Of a stretch of DNA of 64,000 nt, positions 20,398 through 28,351 are shown one piece after another. The translations under genes and the position numbers were made by a program. Numbering within the stretch: position 1 is the stretch's first letter; the number at the start of each line of letters is the position of its first letter. The stretch covers positions 186,001-250,000 of the forward strand of contig NZ_JAINVZ010000008.1 in assembly GCF_019890615.1 (NCBI RefSeq), given 5' to 3'. Source of the stretch: Streptantibioticus parmotrematis (GTDB taxonomy: Bacteria > Actinomycetota > Actinomycetes > Streptomycetales > Streptomycetaceae). The notes below the pieces were generated by a model that did no database searches, had not been told where the DNA came from, and worked only from the letters and a program-made list of their open reading frames with translations.

Positions 20398-21306
20398 TCA
20401 GGGCAGGAGGACGACCTTGCCCCGGGTGCGGCCGGCTTCGATGTCCGCGTGGGCGCGGGCGGCCTCGGCCAGCGGGTACGTGGCACCGATCGGCAGGTCC
20501 AGCTTTCCGGCGGCCGCCAGCGCGGCCAGTTCCGGCAGGGCCTGCGGCATGCGGCCGCCCGGGCCACCGGCGCTGAACCGCACGCCGTGCTGGGCGGCGG
20601 CCATGTCGGCGATGGTGATCACCCGGTCCGCGTCCCCGGTCAGGTCGACGGACTCCGCCAGCACGCCCGCGCCCGAGGTGTCGAAGACCCGGTCCACGCC
20701 CTGCGGGGCGGCTGCCTTCACCCGCTCCGGCCAGCCCTCGCCGTAACGGACGGCGGTGGCGCCGAGAGCGGTCAGCCGCTGGAGGTCGTACTCGCCTGCG
20801 GTGGCGACGACCGTGATCCCACGGGCGACGGCGAGCTGGACCGCGATGGTGCCGACGCTGCCACCCGCACCGTGGATCAACAGGGTCTCGCCCTCCGCCG
20901 CGCCCAGCTGGTGCAGGACGCGGTAGGCGGTCTCGCCGACGGTCACCAGAGCCGCGGCGGTGGCGAAGGAGACGCCCTCGGGCTTGGCGACGGGCTGCTC
21001 CAGCAGCGCGTACTCGCTGTAGCCGCCGTCCAGGGCGCCGCCGAAGACCTCGTCGCCGACCGCGGCGGCGGCGCCCTCGCCCGCCTCGTCGACGACACCG
21101 GCGACATCCAGGCCGGGCCGCACCGGGAACTCCACCGGCCGCACGGCGTCCATCGCCCCGGTGCGGATCTTCAGGTCGAGGGGGTTGACGGAGGCGGCCG
21201 AGACCCGGATGCGGACCTGGCCGGGACCCGGCCGCGGGGCGTCGACCTCGGTCAGGACGAGTACGTCGGGCCCGCCGTAGTTCGCATAGGTGATCGCGTT
21301 GGGCAT
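20398..21306 (-). CDS. NADP-dependent quinone oxidoreductase-like (MDR superfamily)
   Basis: 302 residues from ATG 21306. The TTGGAG just upstream is the ribosome site rather than the start. A GroES-like N-terminal half (GPGQVRIRVSAASVNPLDLK, PGLDVAGVVDEAGEG) is followed by a Rossmann NADP domain with GAGGSVGTIAVQLA. The zinc-binding Cys/His set of alcohol dehydrogenases is absent, so this is a zinc-less medium-chain reductase that probably reduces quinones or activated alkenes. It lies in tandem with the Old Yellow Enzyme and alpha/beta hydrolase genes and is likely cotranscribed under the upstream MarR regulator. Confidence 0.88.
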   Translation of the reverse strand: MPNAITYANYGGPDVLVLTEVDAPRPGPGQVRIRVSAASVNPLDLKIRTGAMDAVRPVEFPVRPGLDVAGVVDEAGEGAAAAVGDEVFGGALDGGYSEYALLEQPVAKPEGVSFATAAALVTVGETAYRVLHQLGAAEGETLLIHGAGGSVGTIAVQLAVARGITVVATAGEYDLQRLTALGATAVRYGEGWPERVKAAAPQGVDRVFDTSGAGVLAESVDLTGDADRVITIADMAAAQHGVRFSAGGPGGRMPQALPELAALAAAGKLDLPIGATYPLAEAARAHADIEAGRTRGKVVLLP

Positions 21307-21429
21307 CGGAAACTCCAAAGGGGAGGTGGTACGGATGGGAAGTGACCCACGTCACCAGCATGGGGTGACGTCACGGGTGGTGCCCGATGGCAGGTCGTGG
21401 GACCGGCCCGGGCGGCGGTCTGGCGGTGG

Positions 21430-22500
21430 TCAGGCGGTGAGGGCGGGATAGTCGGTGTAGCCGCGGTGGTCGCCGCCGTAGAACGTGGACGCGTCCGGGA
21501 CGTTGAACGGGCCGCCCGCGGCGAGACGGACCGGCAGGTCGGGGTTGGCGAGGAACAGCGCACCGTAGGCGACCATGTCGGCGGCCCCCTCCTCGACCAG
21601 CCGCAGCGCCTCGGGGCCGGTGGTGTCGGGGTAGGTGAAGGGGTTGAGGACGAACGTGCCGGACCACGCCTTGCGCAGCCGGGCGGTCAGTCCGCGGTCC
21701 GGTCCCTCCATCAGGTGGAGGTAGGCCAGGTCCGCACCGGCGAGCCGCGCCAGCAGCGCTTCGTAGACCTCGGCGGGGTCGTCCTCGGCGATGTCGTTGT
21801 ACGGGTTGCCGGGCGAGATCCGCAGCCCCACCCGGTCGCCGCCGATCGCGTCGGCCACGGCCGTGACGACCTCGACGGCGAAACGGATCCGGCCTTCGAC
21901 GTCGCCGCCCCAGGCGTCGGTACGGAGGTTGGTGTTCGGCGCGAGGAACTGGTGGACGAGGTAGCCGTTGGCACCGTGGATCTCGACGCCGTCGAAGCCC
22001 GCCTCGATCGCGCCGCGCGCCGCGGCGGCGAAGTCGGCGATCGTCCGCCGGATCTCCGCCTCGTCCAGTTCCTTCGGCGTCACGAACTCCTTCGGCCCCT
22101 CGTGGGTGAACACCTGCCCCTTGGCCCGCACCGCCGAAGGCGCGACCGGGACCAGCCCGTCGGGCAGCAGGCTGGGGTGCCCGATCCGGCCGGTGTGCAT
22201 CAGCTGCGCGAAGATCACGCCGCCTTCGCGGTGCACGGCGCCGGTCACCTGCCGCCACGCCGCGATCTGCTCCGGCGAGTGCAGCCCGGGGGTGTCGGGG
22301 TAGCCCTGGCCGACCGGTGACGGCTGGACGCCCTCGGTGATGATCAGCCCGGCACCGGCGCGCTGGCCGTAGTAGGCCGCCATCAGCTCCGTCGGGCTCG
22401 CCCCGGCCCCGTAGGCGCGGCTGCGGGTCATCGGCGCCATCGCGATGCGGTTGGCCAGGCGCTTGCCGCCCAGGTCGATCGGGTCGAACGCAGTAGTCAT
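21430..22500 (-). CDS. Old Yellow Enzyme family alkene reductase
   Basis: 356 residues from ATG 22500, with GGAGGG about 10 bases upstream. FMN-dependent TIM-barrel reductase of the OYE/NemA class: N-terminal FDPIDLGGKRLANRIAMAPMTRSRA, substrate-binding region with HTGRIGHPS, the GxDGVEIHGANGYL signature, and the C-terminal phosphate-binding stretch. It would reduce alpha,beta-unsaturated carbonyls or nitro compounds with NAD(P)H. First gene of the leftward group; a 12-base perfect palindrome lies about 60 bases upstream of its start and is the likely MarR operator. Confidence 0.92.
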   Translation of the reverse strand: MTTAFDPIDLGGKRLANRIAMAPMTRSRAYGAGASPTELMAAYYGQRAGAGLIITEGVQPSPVGQGYPDTPGLHSPEQIAAWRQVTGAVHREGGVIFAQLMHTGRIGHPSLLPDGLVPVAPSAVRAKGQVFTHEGPKEFVTPKELDEAEIRRTIADFAAAARGAIEAGFDGVEIHGANGYLVHQFLAPNTNLRTDAWGGDVEGRIRFAVEVVTAVADAIGGDRVGLRISPGNPYNDIAEDDPAEVYEALLARLAGADLAYLHLMEGPDRGLTARLRKAWSGTFVLNPFTYPDTTGPEALRLVEEGAADMVAYGALFLANPDLPVRLAAGGPFNVPDASTFYGGDHRGYTDYPALTA

Positions 22501-22562
22501 CTCTTCAGCCCTCCAGAGGCGGTGGTGACGGGGCCCTCGGTGTGGCCCCTTCTTCGGATTAC

Positions 22563-22574
22563 CTGTTCGAACAG
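22563..22574. promoter_or_regulatory. MarR-type operator, palindrome CTGTTCGAACAG
   Basis: A perfect 12-base palindrome flanked by TTAC and TAAA, in the short divergent region between the OYE and MarR genes. A second related site lies at 22709-22720. Placement next to the OYE start suggests repression of the reductase operon. Confidence 0.6.
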
Positions 22575-22708
22575 TAAAACGGCCCGGACTATTTCGCAAA
22601 CAGCCTCCTGCGGCCTTCGCGAAGTCGTAGGAGGCGCGGAAGTGCGGCCGTCAAGAGGCCGAGCAGTGGGCGGGCAGTCAGCGATGCGCCGCCGGAAAAT
22701 CAGGTATC

Positions 22709-22720
22709 CTGTCCGAGCAG
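22709..22720. promoter_or_regulatory. Second MarR-type operator, CTGTCCGAGCAG
   Basis: Differs from the palindrome at 22563-22574 at two symmetric positions and keeps the CTG...CAG ends. It overlaps a TATCCT that could serve as a -10 element and lies 32 bases before the MarR start, so autoregulation is likely. Confidence 0.55.
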
Positions 22721-22751
22721 TGACAGTAAAACAGGCGGGAGGATGCGGACC

Positions 22752-23321
22752 ATGGCGGAGCCGACGACCGGCAGTGGCGACGGTGTCGAGAGTGTCGGCA
22801 GCGCCGAAAGTGTCGGCGGTGCTCACGGTGAGGGGCGCTGTCCGGCTCCGGCGGGCGGGGCCATCCCCCTGCCCGCGGCCGCCCGAGGGGGACCGATCAG
22901 TCACGCGATCTTCCGGGTCGCCCGCACCCACCGCCTGATCGCCGGGCAGCTTCTGCGGCGGGTGGGCCTGCATCCGGGGCAGGAACTGGTGATGATGCAG
23001 CTGTGGGAACTCGGACCGCAGCGGCAGGCCGACCTCGTCCGTCTGCTCGACTCCGACGCCGCCACCATGACCCGCACCATCCGCCGCCTCGAACACGCCG
23101 GATTCGTCCGCCGTTCCCCGTGCGCCGACGACAGGCGTGCCTCCCTCATCGAGGCCACCACCGCCAGCCACGCACTGCGCAAGGAGGTCGAGCAGTTGTG
23201 GCGTCAGCTTGAGGACATCACGGTCGGTGACACCGGCGACGACGAACAGGCCGCCGTCCTGCGGGCGTTGGGCGACATCGAGAAGCGACTCAACCGCGCC
23301 GCCGCCCAGTTGGGGGGGTGA
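22752..23321 (+). CDS. MarR-family transcriptional regulator
   Basis: 189 residues from ATG 22752, placed 9 bases after GGGAGG; the ATG at 22743 abuts that site and is less likely. The first 45 residues are a Gly/Ser/Ala-rich tail. The winged helix follows: HAIFRVARTHRLIAGQLLRRVG, LVRLLDSDAATMTRTIRRLEHAGFV and a wing with CADDRRASL. The Cys at the wing (SPCADDRR) is a possible thiol sensor, which would suit control of electrophile-reducing enzymes. Divergent from the OYE operon with two matching palindromes between them. Confidence 0.9.
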   Translation: MAEPTTGSGDGVESVGSAESVGGAHGEGRCPAPAGGAIPLPAAARGGPISHAIFRVARTHRLIAGQLLRRVGLHPGQELVMMQLWELGPQRQADLVRLLDSDAATMTRTIRRLEHAGFVRRSPCADDRRASLIEATTASHALRKEVEQLWRQLEDITVGDTGDDEQAAVLRALGDIEKRLNRAAAQLGG

Positions 23322-23338
23322 CGGCGCGTGCGATGTGC

Positions 23339-23372
23339 GGAGTCGTACGCCCGCGTCGTACCGGGCGACTCC
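23339..23372. terminator. Possible terminator between convergent MarR and GlxA-type genes
   Basis: GGAGTCG at 23339-23345 pairs with CGACTCC at 23366-23372, with an inner GTACG/CGTAC pairing. It lies in the 67-base gap between two convergent stops. Confidence 0.35.
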
Positions 23373-23388
23373 CCGCCTGCGAAGCCCT

Positions 23389-24390
23389 TCAGCGGCGTGG
23401 TGGCCGTTCCCGGTCGGAGCGCGGGTCGGCCGGTGGACGCGCCGGGCCGCGCGACGCCGAGCGGGTGAAGGCGCGGCGGTAGGCGGTGGGCGTGGTGTCG
23501 AGTGCGCGCCGGAAGTGCAGCCGCAGGTTGGCCGCCGTACCCAGCCCGCAGTCCCGCGCCACCTGATCCACCGAGCGGTCCGTGGACTCCAGCAGTTCCC
23601 GTGCCCTGCCGAGGCGGGCGCCCAGCAACCACCGCAGTGGGGTGGTGCCCGTCTCCTCGCCGAACCGGCGCATGAAGGTGCGCTGCGAGAGGCCCGCGTG
23701 CCGGGCGAGCACGCGCAGGGTGAGCGCCTCGTCGAGCCGGTGCAGAGCCCATTCCCGGGTGGCGGAGAGCGACGCCTCACCGGCCACCGCGACGGGAGCC
23801 GGCACGAACTGGGCCTGCCCGCCGTCCCGGTGCGGGGCCGCGACCAGACCGCGGGCGATCTCGTTGGCCACCTCCGCGCCCAGATCGCGGCGCACGATGT
23901 GCAGGCACAGGTCGATCCCACAGCACACCCCCGCCGAGGTCAGCACGTCGCCCTCGTCGACGTACAGCACGTCGCGGTCGACCGTTACGGCCGGGAAGCC
24001 CCGCTCCAGCTCGTCGACGTGCCTCCAGTGGGTCGTGGCGTGCAGTCCGTTCAGTACGCCCGCCGCGGCCAGCGCGAACGCGCCCGTGCAGATCGACACG
24101 ACGCGCCTGCCCCGGTCACGGGCCTCGGCCAGGGCACCCAGCACGGCGTCCGGCAACGGGAGCAGCGGCTCGAATCCCGGCACGACCACGGTGTCGGCGG
24201 TGCGCACCTGCTCCAGGCCCCCGTCGGCGACCAGGGCGAACCCCGCGGTGGTGGCCACCTTCGCGTCCAGCGCGCACAGGGTCATCTCGTAGCGGGTCTC
24301 CGGCCGGGCGGTGAAGATCTGCGCCGGGATCGCCAGGTCGAGCGGGGTGACCCCGTCCAGCGCCAGGACCGCGACTCGATGCACTGTCAT
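23389..24390 (-). CDS. GlxA-family regulator (DJ-1/PfpI domain plus AraC HTH)
   Basis: 333 residues from ATG 24390. The N-terminal 180 residues form a DJ-1/PfpI glutamine amidotransferase-like domain (VAVLALDGVTPLDLAIPAQ, VVSICTGAFALAAAG, and TSAGVCCGIDLCLHIVRR), usually non-catalytic and ligand-binding in this family. The C-terminal 100 residues carry two AraC helix-turn-helix units (LRVLARHAGLSQRTFMRRF and VDQVARDCGLGTAANLRLHF). Divergent, by 71 bases, from the HD-domain gene and thus its probable regulator, as is common for AraC/GlxA genes placed beside small metabolic enzymes. Confidence 0.92.
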   Translation of the reverse strand: MTVHRVAVLALDGVTPLDLAIPAQIFTARPETRYEMTLCALDAKVATTAGFALVADGGLEQVRTADTVVVPGFEPLLPLPDAVLGALAEARDRGRRVVSICTGAFALAAAGVLNGLHATTHWRHVDELERGFPAVTVDRDVLYVDEGDVLTSAGVCCGIDLCLHIVRRDLGAEVANEIARGLVAAPHRDGGQAQFVPAPVAVAGEASLSATREWALHRLDEALTLRVLARHAGLSQRTFMRRFGEETGTTPLRWLLGARLGRARELLESTDRSVDQVARDCGLGTAANLRLHFRRALDTTPTAYRRAFTRSASRGPARPPADPRSDRERPPRR

Positions 24391-24461
24391 GGCAAGATCC
24401 TAGCGAACTAGGGGAGTTTTGCCTCTCGCCAGGTCAGGGCCTACGCGGCCAGGCTGAAGGC

Positions 24462-25136
24462 ATGACCGGACCCGCCCAGGAGACGACCACCGACCCGATC
24501 ACGTTGCCCGGCACACCGCTTGCCGAGGCCGTCATGAACCTCATCCGGCCGGTGGAGACGCCGTCCGTCCTCAACCACAGCATCCGCAGCTACCTGTTCG
24601 CCCGGCTGATCGCCGACTGCCGTGGCCTGGCCGCCGGCCACGACTACGACGACGACCTGTTGTTCGCCGCGTGCGCGATGCACGACCTCGGCGTGGCGTC
24701 GGACGGCCCGCACCGCCAGCGCTTCGAGGTCGAAGGCGCCGACCGCGCGGCCGAGTTGCTCGTCCATCACGGGGTGCCCGCCCCCGACGCCGACGAGGTC
24801 TGGCAGGCCATCGCCCTGCACACCTCCCCGGGCATCGCGGAACGCCGCGGCACGTTGTGCCTGCTCGTACGAGAAGGCGTCGCCCTCGACTTCGGCGGGC
24901 CGCTGGGCCCGGACCAGGTCGACGCGGTCACCGACGAGCAGGCCGACGCCGTGCACGCCGCCTACCCGCGGCTGGACATGGTCCGTTCGCTCACCGACGC
25001 GATCGTCGCGCAGGCCGCGAAGGAGCCGAGGAACGCGCCCCGGTACTCGACCCCCGGCGAACTCCTGCGGGAACGCGAGGCTTTCGGCCGGACCCGGCTG
25101 GAACACGCCTGCCGTTCGTCCCGCTGGCCCGACTGA
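24462..25136 (+). CDS. HD-domain protein, cyanamide hydratase-like
   Basis: 224 residues. The sequence carries the metal-binding HD pattern: an N-terminal His in LNHSIRSYLFARLIA, the HD pair in AACAMHDLGVAS, and a later His in ALHTSPGIAERRG. Length and arrangement match the small HD hydrolases related to cyanamide/isonitrile hydratases. The true substrate cannot be read from sequence. The ribosome site is weak (GAAGG). It lies divergent from a GlxA-type regulator and 78 bases before a Rid-family gene, which suggests a short detoxification operon acting on a nitrogenous small molecule. Confidence 0.8.
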   Translation: MTGPAQETTTDPITLPGTPLAEAVMNLIRPVETPSVLNHSIRSYLFARLIADCRGLAAGHDYDDDLLFAACAMHDLGVASDGPHRQRFEVEGADRAAELLVHHGVPAPDADEVWQAIALHTSPGIAERRGTLCLLVREGVALDFGGPLGPDQVDAVTDEQADAVHAAYPRLDMVRSLTDAIVAQAAKEPRNAPRYSTPGELLREREAFGRTRLEHACRSSRWPD

Positions 25137-25147
25137 TCCCACGACTC

Positions 25148-25197
25148 CGTCACCGAGTACCCGTCATCACATCCGTCACCAAGTACCCGTCATCACA
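25148..25197. repeat. 24-base direct repeat, two copies
   Basis: CGTCACCGAGTACCCGTCAT and the bases after it at 25148-25171 recur at 25174-25197 with one mismatch, a 26-base period of roughly 2.5 helical turns. It sits between the HD gene and the Rid gene, ending 17 bases before the latter's ATG. It could be a tandem regulator site or a recent duplication of a leader element. Confidence 0.6.
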
Positions 25198-25214
25198 GAA
25201 GAGGAAGTGCCGCA

Positions 25215-25637
25215 ATGACCATCCGCACCGTCGAGATCCCCGAGGACAACGCGGTCTTCGGGCAGACCACCAGCGCCTTCGCCAACTTCGGCTATTCCGC
25301 CGCGGTCCGCGCACACGGCCTGCTGTTCATCGCCGGAACGATCGGTCGCCGTGCCGACGGCACCATTCCGGACACCATCGAGGAGCAGACCGAGATCGCC
25401 CTCCGCAAGATCGAGGAGATCCTGCGACTGGAGGACCTCGACATGTCCGCCCTCGTCGACGTCACCAGCTACCACGTCGACATCCGCCAGCACCTGCCCG
25501 GCTTCGTCGCGGCCAAGCAGCGCCTCGTCAAGGCGCCCTACCCGACCTGGACGATCATCGGGGTCAGCGGCCTCGCCAGCCCGGGGCTCCTCGTCGAGAT
25601 CCGCGCGACCGCCGCGTACCCCGACGCGCCCCGGTAG
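25215..25637 (+). CDS. Rid-family (RidA/YjgF-like) protein
   Basis: 140 residues from ATG 25215 after AGAGGAAG. YjgF/YER057c fold signatures: FANFGYSAAVRAHGLLFIAGTIG, an IEEQTEIALRKIEEIL helix, and the C-terminal LLVEIRATAAYP containing the Arg that binds the imine/enamine carboxylate in the family. RidA proteins trimerise and deaminate reactive imines and enamines from PLP enzymes; the branch here could instead be one of the Rid2-7 groups. Its position behind an HD-type hydrolase suggests handling of a related reactive nitrogen compound. Confidence 0.88.
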   Translation: MTIRTVEIPEDNAVFGQTTSAFANFGYSAAVRAHGLLFIAGTIGRRADGTIPDTIEEQTEIALRKIEEILRLEDLDMSALVDVTSYHVDIRQHLPGFVAAKQRLVKAPYPTWTIIGVSGLASPGLLVEIRATAAYPDAPR

Positions 25638-25644
25638 CCGCCGC

Positions 25645-25690
25645 TCCCGGGCCCGTTCCCCAGCCCGTCCCGGGCCCGTTACCCGGCCCG
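25645..25690. repeat. 23-base tandem duplication after the Rid gene
   Basis: Two adjacent copies starting TCCCGGGCCCGTT, at 25645-25667 and 25668-25690, differ at two positions. Each contains the palindrome CCCGGG. Located just past the Rid stop, so it may act as a terminator as well as being slippage-prone DNA. Confidence 0.5.
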
Positions 25691-25864
25691 CCCCCGGGCT
25701 CCGGCCCGGCCGGGCCGCTGATCGCCGTTCGTGGTGTCCGTACGCCGGTGGTACGCGCGCGCCCCAAGGCCGGTGGTGCGCGACCGGAAGGGCGGGTAAG
25801 GCTTCCATCAGCCATCCGTTGGGCCGACCGCGGCCCGGGGAGATGGGGCGACGAGGAGGCCGTC

Positions 25865-26866
25865 GTGCGTCCGCGCTTCGAGATTCCGACAGGCACGGGG
25901 GTCAACGCCCACCGGGACGAGGCCGAACAGGCCGCGCTGGCGTGGCTGCGGGACTACGGCCTGCTCAAGTCCCGGGCAGCCGTGGAGCGTTACCGGTCAT
26001 GGCGGCTGGCGGACCTGGCCGCCCGGTGCTGGCCGTCGGCCGGGCTCGCCGACCTGACCCTGGCCGCCGAACTCAAGTCGTTCTACTTCCTTTTCGACGA
26101 CCAGTTCGACCGGCCGGGGATCTCGGAGGCGAGCGGGCGGGTCCGCGCGGTGTGCGACACGTTGTGCGCCATCGCTCACGGGCGGACCGGGACGGGCGTC
26201 GAGACCACGCTGATCGCGGCCTTCGCGGACCTGTGGCGACGGGCCCGGCACGGGATGACGCCGGCATGGCGGGCCCGCGCCGCCCACGACTGGGAACGCT
26301 ATTTCTGCGCCCAGGCGTACGAGGCGCTCACGCACGACGCGTATCCCGAGCCGACGCTCGAGTCGTACTACGCGGTCCGTGGCGGGACGGCGGCGACGGA
26401 GTCGGTCCTCGACATGGTCGAGCGTCTCGTGCACGCGGAACCTCCCGGTCTGCTGTGGCACGGCCCGCACCTGCGGCTGATGCGCGAGACGGCCGCACGC
26501 GTGCCGTTCGTGGCCAACGACGTCTACTCCTACCCGAAGGAAGCCGCCCGCGGCGACGCCTACAACCTCGTCGCCGTACTGCACCGCACCGGTGGCCGCC
26601 CGCTGCCGGACGCCGCCGCGGAAGTGGAGGCGCTGGTCAGGGAGAGCGTCCGCCGCTTCTTCCGCCTGTACGCCGAACTGCCGTCCGTGTGCGAGCAGTT
26701 GGCGCTGCCCCGGCCCCAGACCGACGCGGCCCTCTCCTACGGGGAGGGGCTCGCCGACTGGCTGCGAGGACACAACGACTGGATGACGACGACGCCACGC
26801 TACGCGGCCGACGCCACCCGCTCCGCCACCGAGCCGGGCTACGACGATGACCTCCTCACCTCGTGA
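25865..26866 (+). CDS. Class I terpene synthase
   Basis: 333 residues from GTG 25865, five bases after GAGGAGG; a longer open frame upstream has no terpene-synthase similarity. Metal-binding motif FLFDDQFDR (D78, D79) and a complete NSE triad N218, S222, E226 in NDVYSYPKE. A pyrophosphate-sensing Arg is expected upstream of the NSE triad. Length and motifs fit bacterial sesqui- or diterpene cyclases; the product cannot be predicted. It overlaps the following P450 by 20 bases, so the two are probably translated together to make and oxidise one terpene. Confidence 0.93.
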   Translation: MRPRFEIPTGTGVNAHRDEAEQAALAWLRDYGLLKSRAAVERYRSWRLADLAARCWPSAGLADLTLAAELKSFYFLFDDQFDRPGISEASGRVRAVCDTLCAIAHGRTGTGVETTLIAAFADLWRRARHGMTPAWRARAAHDWERYFCAQAYEALTHDAYPEPTLESYYAVRGGTAATESVLDMVERLVHAEPPGLLWHGPHLRLMRETAARVPFVANDVYSYPKEAARGDAYNLVAVLHRTGGRPLPDAAAEVEALVRESVRRFFRLYAELPSVCEQLALPRPQTDAALSYGEGLADWLRGHNDWMTTTPRYAADATRSATEPGYDDDLLTS

Positions 26867-28232
26867 CCCCGGCCCCGCCGTCGCGGCGCCGGGCGGGCTG
26901 CCCGGGCTGGGGCACCTGCCCGCTCTGGCCGCCGACCCGCTCGGCTGCCTGCGGAGGCTGCGCGGGTACGGCGGCCTCGTGGTCATCCGCGTCGGAACCG
27001 TGCCCGTGCACGTGCTCAACGCGCCGGAGCTGGTGTACCAGGTCCTGGTCGCCCAGGCGGACGGGTTCGACAAGGGCAGGCTCTTCGAACGGGCGCGGCC
27101 CGTCCTGGGCGACGGGCTGCTCGCGTCCGGCGGGGAACTCCACCGGCGCCAGCGGCGACTCCTGCAGCCCGCCTTCCACCGGCGGTGCGTCCCTTCCTGG
27201 GCACGGGTGACCCAGGCGGAGACCCGCGCGATGTGCGCCGCCTGGCGCCCCGGTGACACGGTCGACCTGGTGGCCTGGACCCGCACCCTGGCCACCCGGG
27301 TCGTGCTGCGCGCCCTGTTCACCTCCGAGCCGGACGAGCGGATCGTCGCGCGGGTGGACCGTGCCCTGCCGGTGCTGCTGCGCGGATTCGTCCCCCGGCT
27401 GCTGCGGCCCGGCGGTCCGGTCGGCCGGGTACCGACCCCCGGCAGCGTGCGTTTCGACCGGGCGGCACGAGGCCTGCGCGCCGCGATCGACGACATCATC
27501 CGCTCCTACCGCGCGCACTCGCCCACGACACCCGCCCACGACGGCTGCGGCACCGCGAACACGGCAGGACGCGGTGGCCTTCTGGCGCTGCTGTGCGGAT
27601 CGGGCGGCGAACACGATGACATGACGGCACGTCAGGTGAGGGACGAGGCGGTCACCATGCTCTTGGCGGGAGTCGAGACCACCGGCGCCTCCCTGGCGTG
27701 GCTCCTGCACGAACTCCACCGGGACCCGGCGATCCTCGCGCGGGTGCGAGGGGAGACCGACGCGTGCGGGGGCGAGGTGGCCGGTACGCGGGAGTCGGCG
27801 CCGTACCTGCACGAAGTGCTCCGCGAGAACCTCCGCCTGCACACGCCGACCTGGGTGCTCACCCGCCGCACGACGCGTCCCTTCCGCTGCGGCGACGCGC
27901 GGATCCCCACCGGTGCGGAAATCCTCTTCAGCCCGCTGGCCATGCACACGGACCCACGGTGGTACCCGCGACCGCGGGTCTTCGACCCCGGCCGCTGGAC
28001 GCGCGGGACCGCACCGCCCCGGGGCGCCTTCACACCGTTCGGGGCGGGGGTGCACAAGTGCATCGGTGAGAACTTCGCGTGGACCGAGACGGCGGTCGCC
28101 TGCGCGGTGATCTGCTCCTCGTGGGATCTGAGGGCGACCGGTGGCGCCGCACCGAGGCCCGGCAAGTACCTCGGCACCCACCAGCCGCGACGGCTGCTGA
28201 TGACCGTCGAGCCCAGACAGCGGCAGACATGA
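26847..28232 (+). CDS. Cytochrome P450, terpene-oxidising
   Basis: 461 residues, starting inside the terpene synthase gene. I-helix motif LLAGVETTGASLAWLL, K-helix HEVLRENLRL with the ExxR pair, and the heme loop FGAGVHKCIGENFA with ligand Cys405. The architecture is that of soluble actinomycete P450s, with a slightly long Pro/Gly-rich start (AAPGGLPGLGHL, the hinge region typical of the CYP170/CYP183-like terpene oxidases). Overlap with the cyclase gene indicates coupled expression. It needs ferredoxin and reductase, which are not encoded nearby. Confidence 0.93.
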   Translation: MTSSPRDPGPAVAAPGGLPGLGHLPALAADPLGCLRRLRGYGGLVVIRVGTVPVHVLNAPELVYQVLVAQADGFDKGRLFERARPVLGDGLLASGGELHRRQRRLLQPAFHRRCVPSWARVTQAETRAMCAAWRPGDTVDLVAWTRTLATRVVLRALFTSEPDERIVARVDRALPVLLRGFVPRLLRPGGPVGRVPTPGSVRFDRAARGLRAAIDDIIRSYRAHSPTTPAHDGCGTANTAGRGGLLALLCGSGGEHDDMTARQVRDEAVTMLLAGVETTGASLAWLLHELHRDPAILARVRGETDACGGEVAGTRESAPYLHEVLRENLRLHTPTWVLTRRTTRPFRCGDARIPTGAEILFSPLAMHTDPRWYPRPRVFDPGRWTRGTAPPRGAFTPFGAGVHKCIGENFAWTETAVACAVICSSWDLRATGGAAPRPGKYLGTHQPRRLLMTVEPRQRQT

Positions 28233-28351
28233 CGCCCACGAGACCGGTTACGGCGCAACCCGGTCCACCCGGCCGACCGGCCCTGGTGGACGGGGGCCCC
28301 GTGTCCACAGGCCCCCGGAAGGCCACTGGCCGCACCTGAGAGGGAGGACAC

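Noticed and set aside
24671-26866. A 731-codon frame joining the HD/Rid region to the terpene synthase
   Set aside because: The first 398 codons read through two real genes in other frames; the terpene part has its own GTG and GAGGAGG at 25853-25867.
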